Part shown: positions 1 through 7,853 of the stretch, one piece after another
How the letters are laid out: each line of letters opens with the position of its first letter
Numbering within the stretch: the stretch's first letter is position 1
Source: Catenisphaera adipataccumulans
GTDB taxonomy: Bacteria; Bacillota_I; Bacilli_A; Erysipelotrichales; Erysipelotrichaceae
Assembly: GCF_014202755.1 (NCBI RefSeq)
Contig: NZ_JACHHK010000002.1
Span: forward strand, 1 to 64,000
Reading direction: 5' to 3'
DNA: 64,000 nt
Notes under the pieces: generated by a model
Database searches by the model: none
The model's input: the letters and a program-made list of their open reading frames with translations, nothing else
What the model was told of the DNA's origin: nothing
Made by a program: the position numbers and the translations under genes

Positions 1-76
1 ACCAAAAGGATTGGTATAATGTTTGCGCACTTACTTTAAACTCGACTGAAGTTTAAGGCGGAAGGAGGAAAAAGCG

Positions 77-154
77 ATGAAAAAAGGGATTCATCTAATT
101 TATTTAATTATTAGGCAACGAAATTTTCAAAGTTATGAAGAAAATATTTATTAA
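77..154 (+). pseudogene. possible truncated gene 5' end or 25-codon ORF
   Basis: A strong Shine-Dalgarno (GGAGG at 64-68) precedes an ATG at 77 that opens a 25-codon frame beginning MKKGIHLIYLI. After about seven codons it runs into the 148-base repeat that also lies before the second adhesin gene, and it stops at 152-154. A TATAAT lies near 16-21. I read this as the start of an older gene whose body was replaced by the duplicated adhesin unit. A genuine small peptide or chance are also possible, and no function is assigned. Confidence 0.25.
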
Positions 155-244
155 AAATATGAATAGTGATATGATAAATAAAAGATATTTAATTTAATAC
201 AAATAAAGCACTTTAGAGAGGGTGCCTGAAGGGAGGCTTGCTTT
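97..244 (+). repeat. direct repeat copy 1: leader of the tandem adhesin genes
   Basis: This AT-rich 148-base segment recurs at 3755-3902 with about five differences, and the similarity continues into the coding sequence. It ends with the ribosome-binding site GGGAGG (231-236), eight bases before the ATG. A short GCCT/AGGC pairing around the GGGAGG is kept in both copies, by G-T wobble in the second, so partial masking of the site is conceivable. The repeat marks the border of a tandem duplication with a unit of 3658 bases. Confidence 0.8.
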
Positions 245-3200
245 ATGGCAAAAGGCAGGAAACTCGGTTTTTTTGCCTGTTTTGTTTTTATGGCATTTTT
301 ATTGTTGGTTCATGGATCGGTCTTAGCAGAAGAGGTCCAGGCGGATCCTTCTGCAGAAACACAGACAGAGACCGTATCGGAGGAAACAGTGACGGATCAA
401 ACTTCTGATGTTCAAGCCGCTGCAGACGAGACACAAACGGATACGACTGCGGAATCTGAGACTACGGAAGAAACGCAGACGGATACGGCAACGGATCCTG
501 AGACGACTGAGCAATCAAAAGAAAACACACAAACGGATAAAACCGATGAATCCAAACCAATCAAACAAACAACGAACGAATCGAAAATACAGGCACAAGA
601 AAAACCTGTTTTACGTGCGCCAGGGTTTCCTAATTTTATTCATAAGGAAAATCTTTCCGGCTATTTAGAAGTGCACATTAGGAAAACAGATGACAAAGGC
701 AATGCATTAAAAGGCGCAACCTTGCAGATTACGGATCTTGATAATAACGGACAGCCAGCAGAATTCTGGATGAACGTTCAGGGGAAAATGGTCCTGGTTC
801 CAAACGGCACATTTGTCGTTAATGAAGATCCAGTCACGATTTATTTTAAACGGCCGGATCTGGACGATGATGATGTTGATTTAACGAAAATTCGACATTT
901 CCGACTTTTAGAATTGAAAGCACCGGATGGATATGAAGAGGCAGAACCTTTGGATTTTGATTTGAATTTTGCTGAATTTAATATATTTTATCGAACTGGT
1001 ATGCCTCTTAGAGATGAGAATACAAGTTATGCTGAATTTTTCTATGAAGAAGTAAGAGAAAAATTGAAAACAGGCTCTTATCGTCTCTACCGAACGGACT
1101 GGGTTTACTTGATTGATAATCATTTTGTCAAATATACGGGCGGTCATATTTATGATGCTGCAGCTGATGAGGCATTACTGTATCCAATTTTAATGAATGG
1201 CTACAAAGGCCGTGATTCAACCATTGCCAATAAATATTTAAGTGCATCCAAGGATCCGGATTTTGCATCTTTCTTGATCACGCAGCTGGCAATCTACCAT
1301 AAACTGGGAACGATCAGCGATGAAATGATATTGGAGGAAATTCAAAATATCAAAGATTACGATCAAGATATTTTCTCAAATTTGACCAAAGAAGAAGTCT
1401 TTGCGATTATCAAAGAACTTGCAGATTCCAACACATCTGATCAGTCTTACCAAATTGTTTCTTATACGCAATATAATGAAAAAGAAAAGGATAAAAAGAA
1501 TTTGTTCAATTGGGTCGGGCTGGAGCCGATTCCAACTTTCTGCCTGACCGATCACATTAAAAAAGATCATGGTGCTGTTACGATTCGAAAATACGGTACG
1601 GATACGAATGGGAAATACCTGCCGGGGGCAAAGTTTCAGATCATTGATGCAGACGGTAAAGTTGTCAAAGAATTTGTGACCGGAAAAGAAGAAACGAAGT
1701 TCATCCTTCCGATCGGAACATATACGCTGCATGAAGTCAGTGCCCCGAAGGGATACCAGACAGCATCGGATCAAACATTTGAAATTGTCGAGAACAAAAT
1801 CACAGATTTATACTACGAAGAATCTGATAAAGTTCGTCTCACCAATCATTATCGAGACAAAAATGCTGATTTATGGCAAAGTATGTATCGTGATTCAGAC
1901 TTGGGGAATAATTTATATGTAATTCAATTTAACAGTAACTATCATGATTTTTCATATTTTGATATGAATCGATCAGTTGCGCAGGCAGATAGTTTTAAGT
2001 TGATCTACGACCTTGGGTATTCATACTATGAAGATGGACAGTCGCATACGCCGCAGCGCATAACTTATAATTCAGCAGACTTTTATAAAGCAATTATTTA
2101 CATTTTGACATATAATTACAAATTTAAAGGGTTGAATGTTTTTCAGAAATACTATATTAAACAATCTATCCTTAATAATATTAGTAAGCAGTATTTTGGA
2201 AATGGAATCTATACTAATAGCTGGCATTTCATGTTCGCTAAAGATGTAATAGAAAATGAAATTACGAATAACGAAAAATATAATGATATTAATCTTTATA
2301 TAAGAAATTACACCAGTGCCATTATTGATGATCTGAATGCCGGTGTCTTAAATACTGGTGTGACCGATCCGTATTATTATTACGTATATCGTGATATTTA
2401 CAATTATGGAGGGGATAAAGAAAGTATAATAATGGTCAGTGAGCCAATAAAAGATATTGATCCGTTGATTGAAAAGATTGTCGATCTTCGCAGTACGGGT
2501 TATGTAAAGATCCACAAATATGCATCGGACACCCATCAGTATTTAGCAGGCGCAACGATGCAGATCATCGATCAGGCCGGCAACGTTGTCAAAACATTTG
2601 TTACGAACGGACAGGAGCAGACCATTGAACTGCCGTTTGGAACATATACATTGCATGAAGTCAGTGCCCCGCAGGGATACAACGTGAATTCGGATGTGAC
2701 GTTTACAGTCAATAACACGGGAATCAATCTTTTAACTGAAATTCAGAAAAAAGATCAGGTCATTTACGATGAAAATGGCAATGTAGTCTTTTGGCATAAA
2801 CCTTTTGGAACGGATGAAAATCTTATTTTTGATGAAAGTGGTTATATGCACTTAGTGTTTGATCCTTTAAAAGATAAGAACAATCAGTCGGTCATCAAAG
2901 TAAAAGCAGATGAGAATACGTTCAGCGATCAAAAAGATCCGAAATTATACTATGAAATTGAACGTTACTTACTGTCTCATTTTTATACATATGAAGATTC
3001 ACAAGATATTCATTCTCAAGGCATTTATCGTGTTGCACAACTGTATTATTTAATGATGAATGTATTTACTGTTGATAATTATAGCGAGGATGACTGGATC
3101 TATTTATATTTTGCAATGCTGGATGATATTCGAGAAACAGTAAATCAATATTCTGAAGAGGATGCAAAAAAGATCAGTCAGGATTTTTCCACAAAACTTA

Positions 3201-3568
3201 ATAATTTTTACGCGTTTTACGCGATTTATAATTCAGATGATCTATATGCAGGATTCCTGAAAGCCAATGAGAATGCCGGTGAGTTGTATCTCTACTATGC
3301 CGAGGACGGTTCGGTCTATGTTGGTATAGAACCGGCTGGAAAGACTGTCATGACCCTCGCATCGGCGGCCATCACGGATGAGAAGATCCCGGAAAAGCCG
3401 GAAGAGAAAAAAGAGGAGAAGAAAAAAGAAACAAAGAAAGAAACGAAGACGGTGGAAACAGCGACAGCGCATGGTGTACAAACCGGTACGTTTACTAACT
3501 CATTGATGTGGATGATGCTTGCGGCAGCGGCAGCAGCCGGAATCCATAAGATCCACGATATCGCATAA
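245..3568 (+). CDS. SpaA/Cna-B-type cell-wall surface adhesin, copy 1
   Basis: A secreted protein of 1107 residues, probably an adhesin or pilin-like scaffold on the cell wall. It has a signal peptide (about 1-29, ending VLAEE) and a low-complexity Thr/Glu/Asp stretch with TETQTD-type repeats (30-115). SpaA/Cna-B beta domains lie at about 140-235, 455-540 and 755-840. Each shows the VxIxK strand and the ELKAPDGYE or LHEVSAPxGY strand that in this family supply the Lys and Glu for an intramolecular isopeptide bond. Longer helical, aromatic-rich segments separate them, one with ITQLAIYHKL near 345. The C-terminus has HGVQTGT, a hydrophobic stretch and a short tail with few basic residues, so the sorting motif is VQTGT rather than LPXTG. 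The start has GGGAGG eight bases upstream. The next gene is a paralogue. The ligand is unknown. Confidence 0.8.
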   Translation: MAKGRKLGFFACFVFMAFLLLVHGSVLAEEVQADPSAETQTETVSEETVTDQTSDVQAAADETQTDTTAESETTEETQTDTATDPETTEQSKENTQTDKTDESKPIKQTTNESKIQAQEKPVLRAPGFPNFIHKENLSGYLEVHIRKTDDKGNALKGATLQITDLDNNGQPAEFWMNVQGKMVLVPNGTFVVNEDPVTIYFKRPDLDDDDVDLTKIRHFRLLELKAPDGYEEAEPLDFDLNFAEFNIFYRTGMPLRDENTSYAEFFYEEVREKLKTGSYRLYRTDWVYLIDNHFVKYTGGHIYDAAADEALLYPILMNGYKGRDSTIANKYLSASKDPDFASFLITQLAIYHKLGTISDEMILEEIQNIKDYDQDIFSNLTKEEVFAIIKELADSNTSDQSYQIVSYTQYNEKEKDKKNLFNWVGLEPIPTFCLTDHIKKDHGAVTIRKYGTDTNGKYLPGAKFQIIDADGKVVKEFVTGKEETKFILPIGTYTLHEVSAPKGYQTASDQTFEIVENKITDLYYEESDKVRLTNHYRDKNADLWQSMYRDSDLGNNLYVIQFNSNYHDFSYFDMNRSVAQADSFKLIYDLGYSYYEDGQSHTPQRITYNSADFYKAIIYILTYNYKFKGLNVFQKYYIKQSILNNISKQYFGNGIYTNSWHFMFAKDVIENEITNNEKYNDINLYIRNYTSAIIDDLNAGVLNTGVTDPYYYYVYRDIYNYGGDKESIIMVSEPIKDIDPLIEKIVDLRSTGYVKIHKYASDTHQYLAGATMQIIDQAGNVVKTFVTNGQEQTIELPFGTYTLHEVSAPQGYNVNSDVTFTVNNTGINLLTEIQKKDQVIYDENGNVVFWHKPFGTDENLIFDESGYMHLVFDPLKDKNNQSVIKVKADENTFSDQKDPKLYYEIERYLLSHFYTYEDSQDIHSQGIYRVAQLYYLMMNVFTVDNYSEDDWIYLYFAMLDDIRETVNQYSEEDAKKISQDFSTKLNNFYAFYAIYNSDDLYAGFLKANENAGELYLYYAEDGSVYVGIEPAGKTVMTLASAAITDEKIPEKPEEKKEEKKKETKKETKTVETATAHGVQTGTFTNSLMWMMLAAAAAAGIHKIHDIA
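3257..3568 (+). repeat. near-identical 3' coding segment, adhesin copy 1
   Basis: 312 bases encoding the last helical strand, the Lys/Glu linker and the VQTGT anchor recur at 6825-7136 with the same length and few changes, while the central modules differ strongly. Homogenised ends suggest gene conversion or recent duplication with fast change in the middle. Confidence 0.75.
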
Positions 3569-3575
3569 ATTTATA

Positions 3576-3608
3576 ATCTGCCTTCCAATAGGAAGACAGA
3601 TCTTTTTT
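3576..3608 (+). terminator. intrinsic terminator after adhesin 1
   Basis: The stem ATCTG-C-CTTCC / GGAAG-A-CAGAT has one C-A mismatch and an AATA loop, and is followed by six T. It sits just after the stop codon of the first adhesin gene. Confidence 0.85.
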
Positions 3609-3754
3609 GTTTAATGATGAAAAGGAATGTGGACCGTATTGAATATAGAAGAATTATTATTGTGCGGAAATTCCGCACTTTTTGTGTGCAAATCAATATT
3701 CTGAAAAACAAGATAATAATATCAATAAAGTCCATAATAAAAAACAAAGCAATT
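3609..3754. other. intergenic remainder with a second hairpin, no gene
   Basis: Nothing coding is visible here. A second hairpin, GTGCGGAA / TTCCGCAC (3662-3678) followed by five T, looks like another intrinsic terminator. Two terminators in series with about 50 bases between them suggest that something between them was lost. The rest is AT-rich. Confidence 0.5.
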
Positions 3755-3902
3755 AATTTATTTGATTATTAGGCAACGAAATTTTCAAAGTTATGAAGAA
3801 AATGTTTATTAAAAATATGAATAGTGATATGATAAATAAAGAATATTTAATTTAATACAAATAAAACACTTTAGAGAGGGTGTCTGAAGGGAGGCTTGCT
3901 TT
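3755..3902 (+). repeat. direct repeat copy 2: leader of the tandem adhesin genes
   Basis: The second copy of the 148-base leader at 97-244, with about five substitutions. It again ends in GGGAGG plus ATG at the same spacing. Confidence 0.8.
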
Positions 3903-6900
3903 ATGGCAAAAGGCAGGAAACTCGGTTTTTTTGCCTGTTTTGTTTTTATGGCATTTTTATTGTTGGTTCATGGACCGGTCTTAGCAGAAGAAGTCCAGGC
4001 GGATCCGTCTTCTGAACAAACACAGACAGAGACCGTATCGGAGGAATCGGTGGCAGATCAAACTTCTGATGTTCGTGCAACTGCAGACGAGACACAAACG
4101 GATACGACTGCGGAATCTGAGACAACGGAAGAAACGCAGACGGATGCGGCAACGGATCCTGAGACGACTGAGCAATCAAAAGAAAACGCACAGACAGGAA
4201 CAGCCAGTGAATCCAAATTAACCAAACAAGCAACGAAAGAAACCAAAACACCGGCGAAAGTAGGGCCAAGCACTCGTGGCAGTTGGCATTATTACTTTCA
4301 CAAGGAAAATCTATCCGGTTATTTAGAAGTGCACATCCGGAAAACGGATGACAAAGGAAATGCGTTAAAAGGCGCAACTTTGCAGATTACGGATCTTGAT
4401 AATAACGGACAGCCAGCGGAATTCTGGATGAATGTTCAGGGCAAAATGGTCTTGGTTCCAAACGGTACATTTGTCGTCAACGAGGATCCGATCACGATTT
4501 ATTTCAAACGCCCAGACCTAGATGATAATAACTTTGATTTTAGTACGGATTTCAGAGTAATCCGTCATTTTCGCCTTTCGGAACTGGAAGCGCCGGATGG
4601 ATATGAAAAAGCAGAACCTTTAGATTTTGAATTGAATTTTTCTGAGCTCAAAGGTATGAATCATTATGATGATCGTGAAGGTATCCATTATGTGATGCGT
4701 GAATACTTAGAACATAGAGAACATGTGGATAGTGGAAGGTTTAAAATTTATTTAACAGACTGGATTGATGAAAACGGAAACACATATACTGGCGGTCATA
4801 TTTATAACGCTGCAACTGATGAAGCATTATTGTATCCGATTCTAGTAAACGGATACGGCGGTCATAATTCGGCTATTGCCGCAAAGTATTTAAAAACATC
4901 CCAAGATTCGGATTTTGCATATTTTTTGATCACACAGTTTGCGATCTACCATAAGTTGGGAACGATCAGCGACGAAATGATCTTGAATGAAATCCAGTCG
5001 ATCATAGATGTCGATCAAGAAAGACAATATGGTATTTTTCCAAATATGACCAAAGAGGAAATCTTTGCGATCGTTGAGGAACTCGCAAATTCCACCACAT
5101 CCGATCGATCTTTCCAGATCATCTCGTTAAGCAATGTTTTTACGGAGGAAGATTATGAATTTGAGAAATGGGATCCAGGATATATCCGATTCTATCACTG
5201 GGTTGCATTGGAACAAGTTCCGACATTCTGCTTGACTGATCGGGTAAAGGACGATCATGGGGTGGTTCGGATCCGAAAATACGGTTCGGATACAAATGGA
5301 AAATATCTGTCGGGCGCAAAGTTTCAGATCATTGATGCAGATGGTAAAATTGTCAAAGAATTTGTGACCGGTAATGAAGAAATGAAAATTGTTTTGCCGA
5401 TTGGAACCTATACACTTCACGAAGTCAGTGCCCCGAACGGATATCAGACAGGTCCGGATCAGATGTTTGAAGTTGTGGAAGACAAGATCACAAAGTTGTA
5501 TGGAACATCCAAGAAAGTTAAAGTAAAAAACGCTTACAGTGACAGAACTAATTTAGATTGGTATCAAGCAATCTACCGTGATCCAAATACCGGACGGGAA
5601 TTGTATGCGCTTCAGTTCGCATATGATCCGCGCTCCAAATCTATTACATTCGATCGTACGATTGCGAATGCGGATTCTGTTCAGATGTTTTATGACAATG
5701 ATTATAGAAACGCCCCGCAACATATTATTTATAATTCAGCAGACTTTTATAAAGCCATCATTTACATACTGACATATAACTATAAGTTTGAAGGATTAAA
5801 TGGTTTTCAAGAGTACTACATCAAACAATCAATCCTCTCTAGGATCAGCTATCGTTACTTCGGTTCAGGACTTGATGAGAACCCGACGATGTTTAACTTT
5901 AAAATTTATGATCAAGAAATCAGAGATAGTCAAATGCGTGATGCGATATTTCAATATATCGATAACTATGCAAATATCATTATGAATGATCTGGGGACTG
6001 GTAAGCTGAACGACGAATATATCAACACAGAGCTCAATTCGTATTATTTTTATTACTATTTTGATTCAAGCAGAAAACGTATCATGGTCAGTGCGCCAAT
6101 GCAAGAAGATCTTTTAATTAAAAAAATTACGAATCGTCGAAATACCGGTTATGTGAAGATCCATAAATATGCATCGGATACCCATCAGTATTTAGCAGGC
6201 GCAACGATGCAGATCATCGATCAGACCTGCAATGTTGTCAGAACGTTTGTCACCAACGGTCAGGAGCAGACCATTGAACTGCCGTTCGGAACATATACGC
6301 TGCATGAAGTCAGTGCGCCGCAGGGATACAACGTGAATTCAGATGTGACATTCACAGTCAACAGTACGGAAATCAATTTATTAACTGCGGTCCAGAGAAA
6401 AGATACGGTCATTTACGATGAAAATGGCAATGTACTTTTTGTGTTCAAACCTTCAGAAAATTATGATCGCACGGATCAGAATATAAATCCGCTCATCAAA
6501 GTAAAAGCAAACGAGAATATGTTCAATGATCAGAAAGATCCGAAACTGTATTATGAAAGTGTGCGCTACTGGCTGTCACGTGTATATCCGTATACAGATT
6601 CTCAAAGCATCGATCCGCAGTTGGTCTACTTGATTTCACAAGTGTATGTTCATGAAGTATTCAGGGCAAACAATGATTATGTAGAAGTTGTTGATATGGA
6701 TCAATTGATGCAGATGATCGAGCAATATTCTGATGAAGACGTGGAAAAATTTCATCAAGAATTTAGTACGATTGTTAATGATTTCGATGCGATTTGTGAT
6801 TCGGATGATCCATATGCAGAATTACTGAAAGCCAATGAGAATGCCGGTGAGTTGTATCTCTATTATGCCGAGGACGGTTCGGTCTATGTTGGTATAGAAC

Positions 6901-7136
6901 CGGCTGGAAAGACTGTCATGACCATCGCATCGGCGGCCATCACGGATGAGAAGATCCCGGAAAAGCCGGAAGAGAAAAAAGAAGAAAAGAAACAAGAAAC
7001 CAAGCAAGATACGAAGACGGTGGAAACAGCGACAGCGCATGGTGTACAAACCGGTACGTTTACTAACTCATTGATGTGGATGATGCTTGCGGCAGCGGCA
7101 GCAGCCGGAATTCGTAAGATCCACGATATCGCATAA
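3903..7136 (+). CDS. SpaA/Cna-B-type cell-wall surface adhesin, copy 2
   Basis: A paralogue of the preceding gene with the same architecture in 1077 residues. It has a near-identical signal peptide and Thr/Glu repeats (1-115) and SpaA/Cna-B domains near 140-240, 455-540 and 745-830. The helical spacers keep the ITQFAIYHKLG motif near 342 and TFCLTD near 440. The C-terminus is HGVQTGT plus a hydrophobic segment. The first about 260 codons and the last 312 bases are almost identical to copy 1, whereas the helical spacers differ strongly. A Cys occurs in the third Cna-B domain (QTCNVV) where copy 1 has Ala. The role is probably adhesion with a variable binding face; the ligand is unknown. Confidence 0.8.
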   Translation: MAKGRKLGFFACFVFMAFLLLVHGPVLAEEVQADPSSEQTQTETVSEESVADQTSDVRATADETQTDTTAESETTEETQTDAATDPETTEQSKENAQTGTASESKLTKQATKETKTPAKVGPSTRGSWHYYFHKENLSGYLEVHIRKTDDKGNALKGATLQITDLDNNGQPAEFWMNVQGKMVLVPNGTFVVNEDPITIYFKRPDLDDNNFDFSTDFRVIRHFRLSELEAPDGYEKAEPLDFELNFSELKGMNHYDDREGIHYVMREYLEHREHVDSGRFKIYLTDWIDENGNTYTGGHIYNAATDEALLYPILVNGYGGHNSAIAAKYLKTSQDSDFAYFLITQFAIYHKLGTISDEMILNEIQSIIDVDQERQYGIFPNMTKEEIFAIVEELANSTTSDRSFQIISLSNVFTEEDYEFEKWDPGYIRFYHWVALEQVPTFCLTDRVKDDHGVVRIRKYGSDTNGKYLSGAKFQIIDADGKIVKEFVTGNEEMKIVLPIGTYTLHEVSAPNGYQTGPDQMFEVVEDKITKLYGTSKKVKVKNAYSDRTNLDWYQAIYRDPNTGRELYALQFAYDPRSKSITFDRTIANADSVQMFYDNDYRNAPQHIIYNSADFYKAIIYILTYNYKFEGLNGFQEYYIKQSILSRISYRYFGSGLDENPTMFNFKIYDQEIRDSQMRDAIFQYIDNYANIIMNDLGTGKLNDEYINTELNSYYFYYYFDSSRKRIMVSAPMQEDLLIKKITNRRNTGYVKIHKYASDTHQYLAGATMQIIDQTCNVVRTFVTNGQEQTIELPFGTYTLHEVSAPQGYNVNSDVTFTVNSTEINLLTAVQRKDTVIYDENGNVLFVFKPSENYDRTDQNINPLIKVKANENMFNDQKDPKLYYESVRYWLSRVYPYTDSQSIDPQLVYLISQVYVHEVFRANNDYVEVVDMDQLMQMIEQYSDEDVEKFHQEFSTIVNDFDAICDSDDPYAELLKANENAGELYLYYAEDGSVYVGIEPAGKTVMTIASAAITDEKIPEKPEEKKEEKKQETKQDTKTVETATAHGVQTGTFTNSLMWMMLAAAAAAGIRKIHDIA
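6825..7136 (+). repeat. near-identical 3' coding segment, adhesin copy 2
   Basis: The partner of 3257-3568, covering the C-terminal strand, linker and sorting signal of the second adhesin. Confidence 0.75.
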
Positions 7137-7143
7137 GATATAA

Positions 7144-7176
7144 GTCTGTCTTTCGAAAAGAAAGGCAGACCTTTTT
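7144..7176 (+). terminator. intrinsic terminator after adhesin 2
   Basis: An 11-bp stem, GTCTGTCTTTC / GAAAGGCAGAC with one G-T pair, and a five-base loop are followed by five T. It separates the adhesin locus from the purine operon. Confidence 0.9.
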
Positions 7177-7200
7177 CTTATTCCGGCAATTGAGAAAATA

Positions 7201-7229
7201 TTGTCATCCCCCTTAAATTACGGTAAAAT
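7201..7229 (+). promoter_or_regulatory. sigma-A-type promoter of the purine operon
   Basis: TTGTCA (7201-7206) and TAAAAT (7224-7229) are separated by exactly 17 bases, which predicts a start site near 7236. No PurR-type box or purine aptamer is visible around it, so control probably acts in the short leader that follows. Confidence 0.75.
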
Positions 7230-7262
7230 AGTTATACATTAAAGGATTTTGGAGGTCTGCTT

Positions 7263-7319
7263 ATGTATATTAAGAAGATTCACAAAACAAATAAAAAATG
7301 GATGAGAACGCGCCTGTGA
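7263..7319 (+). CDS. leader peptide upstream of purE
   Basis: An 18-codon ORF encoding MYIKKIHKTNKKWMRTRL. It has an ideal Shine-Dalgarno (GGAGGT at 7251-7256, six bases before the ATG) and starts only about 27 bases after the predicted transcription start. Its last codons form the 5' arm of the terminator at 7307-7337, and the TGA stop (7317-7319) lies in the loop. It is rich in Lys codons. The arrangement is that of an attenuator peptide: a ribosome finishing the peptide would cover the 5' arm and favour read-through into purE. No competing antiterminator hairpin was found. The role is inferred from layout only. Confidence 0.55.
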   Translation: MYIKKIHKTNKKWMRTRL

Positions 7320-7337
7320 GGTTAGGTGCGTTTTTTT
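7307..7337 (+). terminator. attenuator terminator in the purE leader
   Basis: The stem ACGCGCCT / AGGTGCGT (7308-7315 with 7324-7331, one G-T pair) has an eight-base loop and runs into seven T. It lies after the promoter and before purE, so full-length operon transcription requires read-through. Its 5' arm is the end of the leader-peptide ORF. Confidence 0.8.
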
Positions 7338-7356
7338 GCGGAAAGGAAGAGCACAA

Positions 7357-7845
7357 ATGTCAAACAAACAAGTATTGATCGTGATGGGATCACGTAGTGA
7401 TCTGCCAGCTATGGAAAGCTGCATGAAACAGCTGGATGAATTTGAAATTGGATATGAAGTACGCGTATTAAGCGCACACCGTACGCCGCAGGCCGTGCTG
7501 AAGCTGTCAAGCGAAGCCAAGGACCGCGGTATAAAAGTGATCATTGCCGCTGCCGGCGGCGCCGCTCACTTAGCCGGTGTCATTGCCAGCAGCACCCCGC
7601 TGCCGGTCATCGGCATTCCGATCCAGACCTCTGCACTAGGCGGTATGGATTCCCTGCTTTCAACGGTACAGATGCCGTCCGGCGTCCCGGTTGCCACAGT
7701 TGCGATCGGTAAAGCAGGACCAAAAAATGCGGCCATCCTGGCAGTTCAGATGATCGGCTTGGCGGATGCATCCGTTCAGCAGAAAATCATCGACTTTAAA
7801 AAGGCACAGGCAGATAAAGTCCTGGCCGATTCTGTCGTAGAATAG
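7357..7845 (+). CDS. purE: N5-carboxyaminoimidazole ribonucleotide mutase PurE
   Basis: PurE rearranges N5-CAIR to CAIR in purine synthesis in the cytoplasm. The 162-residue length and the motifs GSRSDLP (N-terminus) and SAHRTP near residue 42 fit the family, as does the Gly/Ala-rich AAAGGAAHL segment. I start at the ATG at 7357. An in-frame TTG at 7336 lies inside the T run of the terminator and is not credible. Upstream purines (GGAAAGGAAGA) give a modest ribosome-binding site. It is the first gene of purE-purL-purF-like-purM-purN-purH. PurK and PurC are not in the window, so bacterial class I activity is assumed from the sequence, not from context. Confidence 0.95.
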   Translation: MSNKQVLIVMGSRSDLPAMESCMKQLDEFEIGYEVRVLSAHRTPQAVLKLSSEAKDRGIKVIIAAAGGAAHLAGVIASSTPLPVIGIPIQTSALGGMDSLLSTVQMPSGVPVATVAIGKAGPKNAAILAVQMIGLADASVQQKIIDFKKAQADKVLADSVVE

Positions 7846-7853
7846 GAGAAACT

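Noticed and set aside
7230-7356. Purine, PRPP or ZTP riboswitch before purE
   Set aside because: The leader is only about 120 bases and shows none of the conserved aptamer blocks I know. Only the leader peptide and the terminator are visible.
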